Assembly: GCA_016218085.1 (NCBI GenBank)
Contig: JACREY010000008.1
Span: 1-64,000, forward strand
Length of the DNA stretch: 64,000 nt
Direction: 5' to 3'
Source of the DNA: Ignavibacteriota bacterium
GTDB lineage: Bacteria > Bacteroidota > Ignavibacteria > Tepidaquicellales > Tepidaquicellaceae
Both the position numbers and the translations under genes were made by a program. This document shows positions 34,407 to 44,297 of this stretch, one piece after another. Numbering within the stretch: position 1 is the first letter of the stretch; every line of letters begins with the position of its first letter. Below the pieces are notes generated by a model that saw nothing but the letters and a program-made list of their open reading frames with translations, had not been told where the DNA came from and did no database searches.

Positions 34407-36446
34407 ATGAAAAAATCTTCAGTGCCATTCTATGCTTTAATCTTTACATTGGTAATTATGTTTATGACAAGTATCGATGGATATTCCCAGCCTTTAACAG
34501 GCAAAGCAAAATACCGTGATTTTAATTTTAATCAGTTTAAATTGCTTCCCAGTCCTCCTGTACCACAGCTGGATGTACCTTACTCAGTTATAAAGCAGGA
34601 CTTCACTATTACATTAAGGGATAATGTGATTATGGACTGTGCAAAATTTTATCCGAGTACCCCAAATCCGTATTTACCAAACGGTTATCCTACGGTAATA
34701 ATGGTACACGGATACGGTGACAGAAAGGAAACATTGGAAGGTTTTGCAAGTGCACAGGCACAGTATAATTATGTTGTTTATACATATAGCGTAAGAGGCC
34801 AGGGAAATTCGGGCGGACTTTCAAATATGATTAGCACAACTGAAGCTCAGGATTTGATTGAGCTTGTCAATTTTATACATACAGATTTCTCAACAGGACT
34901 CGACACCGCAAATATTCTAATAATGGGCGGCTCACAGGGCGGTACAGTTCCTTATATAGCGGCTTGTTTAGGCGGTTTGAAAGTCAAAACCATTATCTCA
35001 GCGGTTTCTTCGCCTGAATTTGCAACAAGCTGGATTGAAAACGGATGCATTAAAATGACTCTTCTCTGGACAGTCGAATACACTCCCGACACTGCAAGGT
35101 ATGCACCTCAGGTGGAAAGAATGTCGGATTGGATTTATTCAAACGCGAAAGACAAATGGGACAGTCTCGCAAAATGGCTTCCTTTTAACAGGGATTTCAA
35201 AAATATCGTATCTCAGAACAGAATTCCTATAATGCTTGAAAACTGCTGGCAGGATAAATTTTTTAATGCGTATGGCAATATATCAACAATCCCGCTTCTT
35301 CAGTCTGATAAGAGATATTACTTCGGTGCTGTAATGGGACACGGCGGAGATACTTCCTGGACAGAGGACCAGTGGCATATGAATTTCTTCAATGAATGGT
35401 TCTATCATTACCTCTGGGGAATGGACCAGGGTCTGAATACAAGACCTAAATTCCATTATGCTTCCACAACTTTCCCCACAAACAGCATTGGTATGTGGTC
35501 GTTTAAGCACGATAGTTCATCGGTTTGGCCGCCGGTTGGTGTTTCTGACCTGAAGTTATATTTCAACTCAAACAGCAGGCTGAAAACCACACCCAATACA
35601 AACAGTAGCAGTTATGTAACATTAAATAATACAGTTTCAAGCGGATATACGATGGAACAGGCAGTCAATTCGGAATTTACAGGAACAACATTTACAAATA
35701 AATTTAAAAAAGCTTCAATTACTTTTAATTCCGATCCGCTTACACAGAATATGCAGATTGTCGGAACTCCAAGCATAAAACTTGATTACTATTCAAATGT
35801 AAACCTGTGCCAGTTTAATTTCCAGATTTATGAAGTACAGGGAACAGTAGCAAAGCTTGTAAACAGAATTAATTACACAGACAGAGCATATACAAGTAAA
35901 ACAAGAAAGAACAAACTTATCAATGGGATTTCACATTCGCATATTTTCAAAGCGGGAAGCCGAATCAGAGTTGTAGTGACCAATCTGGATAAAACTCCGG
36001 ATGATACAGCATTCCTCGGAACAAATCCGTTTGTATTGCCGGTAATGACCAGCGGTGCGCACAGGTTGTATTTAAGCAGTAATTCTTATCTGAATCTTCC
36101 TATGAAGTCACCTGTATCAAGCAAAATTGCAATCTTTGCGCCTGAACAAAATGAAACCGGAGTGACCGACGGAGTATTCACATTAAATCAGAACTATCCG
36201 AATCCGTTCAATCCGGTGACCAATATCAGTTTCTCAATTCCAAAAGAATACAGCGGTATTGTTTCGCTAAAAGTTTATGATGTTGCCGGTAAGGAAGTTT
36301 CATCGCTTGTTAATCAGGTAATGAGTAATAATTCAGGTATATACAATTTAACATTTGACGGCTCGAAATTAGCCAGCGGTGTATATTTTTATAAACTTAC
36401 AGCAGGCGGTTTCTCCGACATCAAGAAAATGATTCTTATTAAATAA
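34407..36446 (+). CDS. secreted S15/CocE-type alpha/beta hydrolase with T9SS sorting domain
   Basis: 679 residues. The signal peptide ends DGYSQ. The hydrolase (about 60-370) has the oxyanion region MVHGYGDRKE, the nucleophile Ser in MGGSQGG and a probable His in VMGHGGD. A jelly-roll domain like that of X-Pro dipeptidyl peptidases follows (to about 580, AGSRIRVVVTNLD). The last ~80 residues are a T9SS type A domain (QNYPNPFNP to MILIK). It probably cleaves peptides or acyl/ester groups outside the cell. A good Shine-Dalgarno (TAGGAGA) precedes the ATG. A paralogue without sorting domain lies at 39679-41271. Confidence 0.85.
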   Translation: MKKSSVPFYALIFTLVIMFMTSIDGYSQPLTGKAKYRDFNFNQFKLLPSPPVPQLDVPYSVIKQDFTITLRDNVIMDCAKFYPSTPNPYLPNGYPTVIMVHGYGDRKETLEGFASAQAQYNYVVYTYSVRGQGNSGGLSNMISTTEAQDLIELVNFIHTDFSTGLDTANILIMGGSQGGTVPYIAACLGGLKVKTIISAVSSPEFATSWIENGCIKMTLLWTVEYTPDTARYAPQVERMSDWIYSNAKDKWDSLAKWLPFNRDFKNIVSQNRIPIMLENCWQDKFFNAYGNISTIPLLQSDKRYYFGAVMGHGGDTSWTEDQWHMNFFNEWFYHYLWGMDQGLNTRPKFHYASTTFPTNSIGMWSFKHDSSSVWPPVGVSDLKLYFNSNSRLKTTPNTNSSSYVTLNNTVSSGYTMEQAVNSEFTGTTFTNKFKKASITFNSDPLTQNMQIVGTPSIKLDYYSNVNLCQFNFQIYEVQGTVAKLVNRINYTDRAYTSKTRKNKLINGISHSHIFKAGSRIRVVVTNLDKTPDDTAFLGTNPFVLPVMTSGAHRLYLSSNSYLNLPMKSPVSSKIAIFAPEQNETGVTDGVFTLNQNYPNPFNPVTNISFSIPKEYSGIVSLKVYDVAGKEVSSLVNQVMSNNSGIYNLTFDGSKLASGVYFYKLTAGGFSDIKKMILIK

Positions 36447-36500
36447 TTTTAAATCCCCAAAGTAATATGTCCCGAATTAAAAGTCAGGACAGTTGCACAA

Positions 36501-36525
36501 AAACCGGCTTCGGCCGGTTTTTTTA
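36501..36525 (+). terminator. rho-independent terminator after the S15-type gene
   Basis: AAACCGGC-TTCG-GCCGGTTT (36501-36520) with a TTCG tetraloop, then five more T. A textbook intrinsic terminator 55 bases after the stop codon. Confidence 0.92.
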
Positions 36526-36582
36526 TTTTGAATTTTTTAATACTGTAAAAAACATTATTTTGAGTTAATTAAAATTACAATT

Positions 36583-36993
36583 ATGGGATTAATAAAGGAA
36601 TTCAGGGAGTTCTCGGTCAAAGGTAATGCTATTGACCTTGCAGTAGGTGTTATCATCGGTGCCGCATTCGGAAAAATCGTTTCTTCAATAGTAAACGATA
36701 TAATTATGCCGCCAATAGGATTGCTTTTAGGCGGAGTGGATTTCAAAGCTTTAAAAATTATTATGAAAAATCCTGTAGTCGATTCCACAGGTAAAGTAAT
36801 TTCAGAAGCTGTAACTTTGAATTACGGCAATTTCCTCCAGACAACATTTGATTTCATGATTATTGCTTTCTGCATATTCATGCTTGTAAAGGCGATTAAT
36901 TCTCTCAAGAAAAAAGAAGAAGAAAAGCCTGCGGCGCCTAAGGAAGAAATTGTGCTTCTGACTGAAATTAGGGATTCACTTAAAAGTAAATAA
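36583..36993 (+). CDS. mscL: large-conductance mechanosensitive channel MscL
   Basis: 136 residues. Inner-membrane pentameric channel that opens under membrane tension to release solutes after osmotic downshock. The N-terminal [20 protein letters not shown] helix and TM1, the periplasmic loop, TM2 ([19 protein letters not shown]) and a charged C-terminal helix ([14 protein letters not shown]) are all typical. It ends 18 bases before the heparinase-like gene. Confidence 0.96.
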   Translation: MGLIKEFREFSVKGNAIDLAVGVIIGAAFGKIVSSIVNDIIMPPIGLLLGGVDFKALKIIMKNPVVDSTGKVISEAVTLNYGNFLQTTFDFMIIAFCIFMLVKAINSLKKKEEEKPAAPKEEIVLLTEIRDSLKSK

Positions 36994-37011
36994 TTCCTTA
37001 ATTAAAATTAT

Positions 37012-39678
37012 TTGAAGAAGTTTTTCATATTATTATTGGTAATATTTGCTTCCTGTAAAGTTTCCATTTCACAGGTATATCCGCCTGTGAATTCTTCTCA
37101 TCCGAAAATTGTAATATCAGGTGAGAGATTCAACTGGCTAAGAAATCATTTTACAGACCCTGCTGTTTCGCCGATATATAATCAGTTTGTTTATAATTAC
37201 AATAATTACTGGATTACAACTTCATATTCTTATCTGAACGGGAGCGATTCGATGCAATGGAATTATGTATTCAGGCGATTTACAGAAGGCGAAGGAGCAT
37301 ACAGGAATGATATAGTTTGGACGGGATTGTTTTCTGCTTTTCTTTGGAAGGTGAACGGTGACACTCTGATGCTGAAACGCAGCAAGTATGTCATAAACAG
37401 ATTGATTTATGCTATCTATCATTATCCTTATGACAGTCTGAATTCATCCGAAAAGGAATGCGTCTACAGGGATTACGGCCAGATGGCATCGATGTATCTT
37501 GATTGGTGTTATGACGATTTGCCTTTGGATTTGAAAATCGGGCTTGGACAGTCTCTGTTTAAAATAAACAGGGATTTTATCGCCTACTTTATTACATCAT
37601 CCGCAGGAAACAGCTACGTCTCAAGTCATAATGCATATAATTCCGTTCTTACAATGCAAAATACACTTGCATTGTACAATGCATCAGGAATAAGCCCTCC
37701 ACAGCAGGATTCTATTGATAACTGGTATCATATCCTTTATGATAAATGGATGAATAATTTTTTTCCTGTTTACGGTTATTACAGGGGTAATACAGGGGGA
37801 TGGAACTGGGGTGCGGCTTATAGTTTCTGGAGCTTGATTGACCAGTACACTTTATTCGATAACCTGTTTTTTTCAACAGGAAAAAATTTATATACTGATT
37901 TGCCTTGGGTTTTTAATTCGATTAACCAGTATTATTATATGTGCCGACCTGATAATTATTCGATTCATTTAGGAGACGGAATAACTAGAGTATACGGCGA
38001 TAATGCGGTTTACAGGCATAGTGCTATGTTTAATGATTTAAGAAGCAACTGGCTTTCTCAGGTGTTTGGCGTTCCTTCCTATGCTGACTGGACCATGCCG
38101 AAGTTTTACCAGCTTGCATTCAGGGAATTTAATCAGATGCCGGCAACCCAGCCTGAACTTCCGCTTGATTGGTATTCCAAAAATGTAGGACTTGTTACAA
38201 GCCGAACTACCTGGGATACAAATGCAGTTCAGGTATGGTTTTTCAACTCATTAAGCAAAAAAGCTTCCCACGAGCACAGGGATAATCTTACATTCGGTAT
38301 TTATCATAAAAAACCACTTGTAGTGGATGCAGGACATTATGACTCATACGGCTCTGTACACTTTAAAAATTATTATACAAGAAGTGCTGCTCATAATGTA
38401 ATAAATATTTTTGATACTACAGAAGTATATTATTACGGAGGAGATATCGTTTCCAACGATGGAGGACAGGTAGAGTCTCCTACTCTTATGAATTATAATA
38501 ATATATTTGAGCCGAATTATCAGAGGGGAAGATGGTTGAGCTATTACTCAGGCAATAATTTTTTATATTGTGCTTGTGACGGCAGACTTTCATACAGCTC
38601 GGTAAAAGTAAAAAAAATCACAAGAAGACTTTTATTCATAAAACCCGACATTGTTGTAATTTACGATAATCTTGTTTTGAATTCACATCCTACAAATATT
38701 TATAAACCCAGATGGAATCTGCATCTGCAGAATTTGCCCGCAATGTCCGGGCAGATTGTTTTTAGCGAAGTACAGAATCACATAGAGCATTTTTCAGGAA
38801 AAGAGTTTTATGCAGCAAACGGCGGAGGAAATATTTATGTCAGAAATCTTTTACCTGACTCCATAAGATTTGTCAGAATTGGCGGAATGGGATATGAATA
38901 CTGGGTAAACGGAATCAATTATCCTCCTTCAGTAACACCGGACACAAATTACACAGAAGCGGGAAAGTGGAGAATAGAAGTGCGGCCCGTTTATAATTCG
39001 GATACAGTTGAATTTCTTCATACTATTAAGGTCGGCAATCATTATAATCCTTCCCAGCCATGCGGATTTAAAATAAAAAATGAAACATCAACGGGAGTTG
39101 ATTTGGACAGTGTAGTGTGCATATTCAATTCAAAAGGCGACACAGGTGTTACATACCATAAATTCAATATTGGCGGAGCAAGAAACATAAAACTGTTTGC
39201 ATCCGATGTAAGAAAAAATCTGAATACTTTCCTGTATTTGGATAACATAAAAATAAAATCCTTAAAATCTGATACGAACGGAATTATTGTTACCCAGATT
39301 AATATCCCGTCAGGAGCAAATCATTTCATCGAATTAAAAGACTCGGCAAGTGTTTCAGTTAATTCCGGCTCAAACATATCCGACAGGTTTTTCCTGTCAC
39401 AAAATTATCCCAATCCTTTTAATCCCGAAACACGAATCAAATTCGGTCTGAAAAATCCGGGGCAAGTTTCGCTGAAGATATATGACCTGCTTGGCAGGGA
39501 AGTTTATGTTCTTGTGAATGAGTTTCTGAATCCCGGTGAGTATTTGGTAATATTCTCAAATGAAGTGCTTTTCTCAAATATTCTGCCCAGCGGATTATAT
39601 ATTTACAGGCTTACGGCAAAAAACCGCAACGGGTATATTAGTTTTACAGATGTAAAGAAAATGCTGTTAATAAAGTGA
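37012..39678 (+). CDS. secreted heparinase II/III-like polysaccharide lyase with T9SS sorting domain
   Basis: 888 residues starting with TTG at 37012; a hydrophobic signal MKKFFILLLVIFASCKVSISQ follows. The first ~350 residues are an alpha-helical barrel (Trp/Tyr rich). The central part has the heparinase II/III beta-sandwich pattern KASHEHRDNLTFGIYHKKPL, VVDAGHYDSYG and RSAAHNVINIFDT, with the His and Tyr expected in the active site. The C-terminus is a T9SS type A domain (QNYPNPFNP, ending MLLIK). Likely degrades an acidic glycan outside the cell. Cys16 (ASCK) could make it a lipoprotein instead, but the sorting domain argues against that. Confidence 0.82.
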   Translation: MKKFFILLLVIFASCKVSISQVYPPVNSSHPKIVISGERFNWLRNHFTDPAVSPIYNQFVYNYNNYWITTSYSYLNGSDSMQWNYVFRRFTEGEGAYRNDIVWTGLFSAFLWKVNGDTLMLKRSKYVINRLIYAIYHYPYDSLNSSEKECVYRDYGQMASMYLDWCYDDLPLDLKIGLGQSLFKINRDFIAYFITSSAGNSYVSSHNAYNSVLTMQNTLALYNASGISPPQQDSIDNWYHILYDKWMNNFFPVYGYYRGNTGGWNWGAAYSFWSLIDQYTLFDNLFFSTGKNLYTDLPWVFNSINQYYYMCRPDNYSIHLGDGITRVYGDNAVYRHSAMFNDLRSNWLSQVFGVPSYADWTMPKFYQLAFREFNQMPATQPELPLDWYSKNVGLVTSRTTWDTNAVQVWFFNSLSKKASHEHRDNLTFGIYHKKPLVVDAGHYDSYGSVHFKNYYTRSAAHNVINIFDTTEVYYYGGDIVSNDGGQVESPTLMNYNNIFEPNYQRGRWLSYYSGNNFLYCACDGRLSYSSVKVKKITRRLLFIKPDIVVIYDNLVLNSHPTNIYKPRWNLHLQNLPAMSGQIVFSEVQNHIEHFSGKEFYAANGGGNIYVRNLLPDSIRFVRIGGMGYEYWVNGINYPPSVTPDTNYTEAGKWRIEVRPVYNSDTVEFLHTIKVGNHYNPSQPCGFKIKNETSTGVDLDSVVCIFNSKGDTGVTYHKFNIGGARNIKLFASDVRKNLNTFLYLDNIKIKSLKSDTNGIIVTQINIPSGANHFIELKDSASVSVNSGSNISDRFFLSQNYPNPFNPETRIKFGLKNPGQVSLKIYDLLGREVYVLVNEFLNPGEYLVIFSNEVLFSNILPSGLYIYRLTAKNRNGYISFTDVKKMLLIK

Positions 39679-41271
39679 TTACTCCTTTAACGGCAATTCT
39701 AAGTAACTTCCTTCCGTACCCCCCACATAAATAGTATTTGAAGAAGGAATCAGAACCGGAAGTACATACGGATTTGTCCTCAGAAAATTATCGTTTTCCC
39801 TTGTGTCGAGATTGGTAAGGATTATTCTGATTTTGCTTCCGGCAGTGAATATATGGCCTAGCGCATCTCCTTCTATATCAGCCTTTGTTTTCCCTGATGA
39901 ATTTCTGTCAGTAAAATTGATACTGCTTATTAATTTTGTTGTTCCATCCTTGTGGATTTCGTATATCTGGAAATTATACTGGCAGACTTTTCTGTCTGAT
40001 TTGTAAACAAGATGAACCTTTGGAATTCCGAGTGCATTGTAATTCCATTCAAGTGGTTCGGATTCGAAAATGATATTTGTTTTTGTGAATTTCTTCCAGA
40101 AACTTTCTCCGTTAAATTCTGTATTAACGGATTCTATCATCGATATTGATGTGTCGCTGACTGTATTTTTGAAAATAAAAGATGCCGTCTTACCTGAATA
40201 TGGAGTTTCGGAGACTTTTTCAGACGGATGAAAATATAACTTTATTCTGTTCGGCTTATCGAATATAGTCGGCTGGGAATATATACGCTGAAAACTCCAG
40301 GAACTGTTTATCACCGGATATATACTGAAGCAGATTACACAGGAATTGTTTTCTTCAGGCTCGGCTTTGTTAAGTCTGTAATCAATCCACTCAAACATGC
40401 TTTTATCATGATATTTATTTTCATCTTCGGTTGATACGGTACCGTGTCCTTCTATTGCTCCGAAATAAAATTTTGAACCGTAAGGAAATTTAAAAATATT
40501 TTTTATAATACTGTTTGAATTAAAAAATTTATCCTGAAAAGAATTTGAAATGTAAACAGGTCGGGTGCATTTTGAAATCAACTTTGAAAAATCCCTGTTC
40601 TGCGGAAGGTAAAATGCAAGGCTGTCCCATTTATCTCTTTTCTTCGATAATATCCATTTCCTGTAGTTCTTCACTTCATCACTGTATCTTGCATTATTAT
40701 CTCCGTAACTCAGAGTCCAGAGTAGTGACATTTTTACACAGCCGTTATCAATCCAGTTGGATGCAAAATCGGGTGAAATTAAATCAGTGATTAAACACTG
40801 GATTTCGAGTCCCATTGCATGCGCCATCAGGGGAATTATCCCTCCCTGCGAAGATCCTGAAATTGCAATCCTGTTTCTGTCAATAAGTTCATTCGACTTA
40901 ATATAATCGATGAATTCCATCAGGTCTTTTGCTTCCGTTCTGCTGATTAAATTCGATACACCGCCAGAGTTACCCTGGCCCCGCATCGAAAAAGTATAAG
41001 TGACGAATCCGGATTTAGCAAAAGAGATAGCGTTGGATAGATTATCATCTTTTGATTTACCGTATCCGTGACAATATACAATGCAAGGGAATCCGCCGTT
41101 TGGCCCGGGAGCATCGGGGGTGAAGGATGTACAGTCCAGTATAACACCATCTCTCAGTTTAAAATTAAAATTATTTCTTGAAATCTCAAAATAATTTTCT
41201 TTATAACTCTGGGAAAATGTGTACCCTGCGAAAAGAAGTATAAGGAATAATAATCCTTTTATATTCATCAT
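39679..41271 (-). CDS. secreted S15/CocE-type hydrolase without sorting domain
   Basis: About 530 residues, clearly paralogous to the 34407-36446 product: KLRDGVILDCTSFTPDAPGP, YCHGYGKSKDD, SMRGQGNSGGVSNLISRTEA and the nucleophile Ser in GSSQGG, followed by the same jelly-roll (AGSKIRIILTNLDTREN). It stops at the end of that domain (SYLELPLKE) with no T9SS tail, so it should be periplasmic or freely secreted. The signal peptide ends AGYTFSQ. ATG at 41271 or 41268 is preferred over the TTG at 41277. It converges with the lyase gene, with no gap. Confidence 0.84.
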   Translation of the reverse strand: MMNIKGLLFLILLFAGYTFSQSYKENYFEISRNNFNFKLRDGVILDCTSFTPDAPGPNGGFPCIVYCHGYGKSKDDNLSNAISFAKSGFVTYTFSMRGQGNSGGVSNLISRTEAKDLMEFIDYIKSNELIDRNRIAISGSSQGGIIPLMAHAMGLEIQCLITDLISPDFASNWIDNGCVKMSLLWTLSYGDNNARYSDEVKNYRKWILSKKRDKWDSLAFYLPQNRDFSKLISKCTRPVYISNSFQDKFFNSNSIIKNIFKFPYGSKFYFGAIEGHGTVSTEDENKYHDKSMFEWIDYRLNKAEPEENNSCVICFSIYPVINSSWSFQRIYSQPTIFDKPNRIKLYFHPSEKVSETPYSGKTASFIFKNTVSDTSISMIESVNTEFNGESFWKKFTKTNIIFESEPLEWNYNALGIPKVHLVYKSDRKVCQYNFQIYEIHKDGTTKLISSINFTDRNSSGKTKADIEGDALGHIFTAGSKIRIILTNLDTRENDNFLRTNPYVLPVLIPSSNTIYVGGTEGSYLELPLKE

Positions 41272-41407
41272 TGGCAAACTTATAAATTAATTAAACAAAA
41301 GACAACCGATAAAAGTGCTTTATTATTAATAAAATATTAACACGATATATCCCGATTTGAATTTATATTTAAAATTCATAATTGTATTTTAAATAAATTT
41401 TATAAAT

Positions 41408-43384
41408 TTGATATCATTAGGCAACATAGGATTGTCGTTTGGCGCAAGGACTCTTTTTGAAGATGTAAGCTTCAGGATAGCAGGCAGGGACAGGGTGGCA
41501 TTTGTAGGCTCGAACGGAGCCGGTAAATCCACGCTTCTGAAAATCATAGCGGGTATTCAGCCGCAGGATTCAGGCGTTGTCGCCGTTTCGAAGCACACGA
41601 CCGTCGGCTATCTACAGCAGGAAGCGGCTTTCTTCGAAGGCAAAACGCTGTACGATGAAGTGTATTCCGCGGCAGATGCCCTGAACAGGATTCAGGAGGA
41701 AATCAGTGAAACGGAAAATGAAATTAAGAACTTTGAAGATACTGAATCAGAAGAATATTTTGACTTGCTGAATGAATTTTCCGAGCTTCAGGAAAGATTT
41801 CTTCTGCTTGACGGATTCAGGTTGAAATCCAAAATCGAAAAAATATTAATCGGACTCGGATTCGAAGAAGAGGATTTTTTAAGACAGACACAGGAATTTA
41901 GCGGCGGCTGGCAGATGAGAATTATGCTTGCTAAACTTCTTCTCAGCAATCCCTCGGTATTACTGCTCGACGAGCCTACAAACCATCTTGATTTTGAATC
42001 TCTGCTCTGGGTGGAGAATTATCTTCAGAATTACAACGGTGCTGTCGTGCTAGTATCTCACGACAGGAATTTTCTCGATAACATTACAAAGAAGACTTAC
42101 GAAATATCTCTTGGAAAAGTGACGGAGTACGGTGGTAATTATTCTTTCTTTGTCACCGAAAAAGAAAAAAGAAAGGAAATGCAGGAAAGCAGGTATGAAA
42201 ACCAGCAGAAGTACCTTAAACAGCAGGAAAAGTTCATTGAGCGCTTCAGGTATAAGGCGACTAAAGCCCGCGCAGTGCAGAGCAGGATTAAGCAGATTGA
42301 AAAGCTGGATCTGATTGAACTCGAAGATGAAGAAACAACCGTGCATTTTCATTTTCCTCCCGCAACTCACTCGGGAAAAATTACAATTGAAATCGAAGGC
42401 CTTGCAAAAAGCTACGACGGTCATAAAAATGTTCTTGAAAACCTTGACTTGATTGTAACCAGGGGAGAAAAAATAGCTCTCGTCGGAAACAACGGAGCAG
42501 GAAAATCAACACTGACAAGAATTATTGCGGGCATCGAACCCATAAATAAGGGAACGGTAAAATACGGGCACCTTGTTGACCTGAAATTCTTTGCCCAGAA
42601 CCAGGCGGAAGAACTCAGCGGAGAAAAGACAGTACTGGAGGTGATGGAGGAATCGCAGAGCGGGGTGATTGTAAAAGATTTGAGGACAATCCTGGGAAGC
42701 TTCCTTTTCAGAGGTGATGATGTCTTTAAAAAGGTAAGAGTGCTTTCAGGAGGGGAAAAATCCAGACTTGCTCTTGCAAAGATGCTTGTCGAGCCTTCAA
42801 ATTTCCTTGTACTCGACGAGCCGACAAACCACCTCGATATGAAATCAAAGGAAGTGCTGAAAAATGCGCTTAGGCAGTATCAGGGCTCGGTGATAGTTGT
42901 ATCGCACGACAGAGAATTTATGGACGGCTTTGTCTCAAAAATTATTGAAGTTAAAAACAGGAATATCAGAGCTTTCTTCGGAAACTCATTTGATTATATT
43001 AAGGTTAAGGAAATGGAACTTGAAGAAAGAAACATTTTTGCAAAAGAAAGCGGCGACCGGCAACCGGAGGTTCAGGAAGTCATTCAGGAAAAATCACATT
43101 ACGAAAAAAACCGGGAGCAAAAGAAAAGAAGAAGAGAGTTTCTGAAGGTTGCAAATCCGGTTAAGAAAAGAATTTTTGAAATAGAAGCAGAGCTTGAGAA
43201 GAAGGAAAAAAGAAAATCTGAAATTGAAGCACTTATGTCAGACGAGGAATTCTTCAGGGATGCTGATAAAGTAATTGAAATTAATACCGAATATAAGGAA
43301 ATTCAGAGAATTGAAGATTCGCTGAACAGGGAATGGGAAACAAAGGTGACCGAACTCAACGAACTTGAAAAGCGTTTTGAATAA
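41408..43384 (+). CDS. ABC-F family ATPase (Uup/YdiF-like)
   Basis: 658 residues with two ABC ATPase domains and no membrane span. Walker A motifs GSNGAGKST and GNNGAGKST; signatures FSGGWQMR and LSGGEKSR; Walker B VLLLDEPTNHLD and FLVLDEPTNHLD. A ~60-residue linker with charged helices lies between them, and the C-terminus is a coiled coil. ABC-F proteins act on ribosomes stalled in translation or occupied by antibiotics. The start is TTG at 41408; no ATG is usable upstream. Confidence 0.92.
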   Translation: MISLGNIGLSFGARTLFEDVSFRIAGRDRVAFVGSNGAGKSTLLKIIAGIQPQDSGVVAVSKHTTVGYLQQEAAFFEGKTLYDEVYSAADALNRIQEEISETENEIKNFEDTESEEYFDLLNEFSELQERFLLLDGFRLKSKIEKILIGLGFEEEDFLRQTQEFSGGWQMRIMLAKLLLSNPSVLLLDEPTNHLDFESLLWVENYLQNYNGAVVLVSHDRNFLDNITKKTYEISLGKVTEYGGNYSFFVTEKEKRKEMQESRYENQQKYLKQQEKFIERFRYKATKARAVQSRIKQIEKLDLIELEDEETTVHFHFPPATHSGKITIEIEGLAKSYDGHKNVLENLDLIVTRGEKIALVGNNGAGKSTLTRIIAGIEPINKGTVKYGHLVDLKFFAQNQAEELSGEKTVLEVMEESQSGVIVKDLRTILGSFLFRGDDVFKKVRVLSGGEKSRLALAKMLVEPSNFLVLDEPTNHLDMKSKEVLKNALRQYQGSVIVVSHDREFMDGFVSKIIEVKNRNIRAFFGNSFDYIKVKEMELEERNIFAKESGDRQPEVQEVIQEKSHYEKNREQKKRRREFLKVANPVKKRIFEIEAELEKKEKRKSEIEALMSDEEFFRDADKVIEINTEYKEIQRIEDSLNREWETKVTELNELEKRFE

Positions 43385-43427
43385 AATCAGAATTTTATTA
43401 TTAATTAATCACATAAAAGGAGAAGTA

Positions 43428-44195
43428 ATGAAAAAAGTAATTACGTTGTTTTTAATGTTCGTTTTCATTTCCGGATTGCAGACTGCAAAGTCCGAAGGTG
43501 ACCCTGATAAGCCTTTATTTAATAAATACGGAAAGAGCGAATTACTTTCGAAAAAAGAACTTGATTACAATAAAGCTAAAAAAGAATTTCAGTTCCGTTC
43601 CGGCAAGATTATAGATTTTTATGTTGACTTCCAGCTCGGTGTAGGCGGCACGAGCGCTAACGTGACTTCAGCAAGTGGAGTTCAGGACTATAAAACGGCA
43701 TCGAAACTCGGATTCAAGACAGGAGCTTTGTTTTATGTAGCATTATTCGATATGTTCAGTTTTTCATCGGGTTTGAGTTTCAACGGAAAAAGCTTTGAGC
43801 TTACAAACCCCAACATAAAACCTCCCGTTGCCGATACAACTTTCAAACCCGGCTCAACGATGTACGTTACCGCAAATTACCTGAATATTCCTCTTAATAT
43901 TCATCTTGGCGGAAAATTAACGGAGACATTCGAAATCGATTTCAACGGCGGTCCGTATCTCGGAATAAGGATGTCCGTGCCCGATAACGTTTCGAACGGC
44001 TCCGGATTCAAAAATTTCGACCTTGGATTGAACGGAACAATCACTGGAGCATATACTTTTGCATATCCTTTGAGCGCGATTGTCGGTGTGGACCTTCAGT
44101 ACGGCGGACTGAACAATCTCGGCAGCACTGCAACCGTGGAAAGAATTTCAATGCTTAATTATACTTTCTTCAGCGGACTAAGAGTAGGTTTCTGA
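43428..44195 (+). CDS. outer-membrane beta-barrel protein (PorT-like fold)
   Basis: 255 residues from the ATG at 43428, which follows a strong Shine-Dalgarno (AAAGGAGAAG) and opens the signal peptide MKKVITLFLMFVFISGL. The mature part has alternating hydrophobic strands (FYVDFQLGVGGTSANV, LGFKTGALFYVALFDMFS) and ends in a Phe-terminated strand (FFSGLRVGF) suited to barrel assembly. No function can be named. Confidence 0.75.
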   Translation: MKKVITLFLMFVFISGLQTAKSEGDPDKPLFNKYGKSELLSKKELDYNKAKKEFQFRSGKIIDFYVDFQLGVGGTSANVTSASGVQDYKTASKLGFKTGALFYVALFDMFSFSSGLSFNGKSFELTNPNIKPPVADTTFKPGSTMYVTANYLNIPLNIHLGGKLTETFEIDFNGGPYLGIRMSVPDNVSNGSGFKNFDLGLNGTITGAYTFAYPLSAIVGVDLQYGGLNNLGSTATVERISMLNYTFFSGLRVGF

Positions 44196-44211
44196 TATTA
44201 AAATAATTTTT

Positions 44212-44247
44212 AAACACACGATTTCTTAACTGAGGTCGTGTGTTTTC
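44212..44247 (+). terminator. terminator after the beta-barrel gene
   Basis: AAACACACGA (44212-44221) pairs with TCGTGTGTTT (44236-44245) and runs into T residues. It lies 16 bases past the stop codon. Confidence 0.75.
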
Positions 44248-44297
44248 ATTAATAAAATATTTTATATACTATTCGCAGAACAACAAAAATAAAAATC

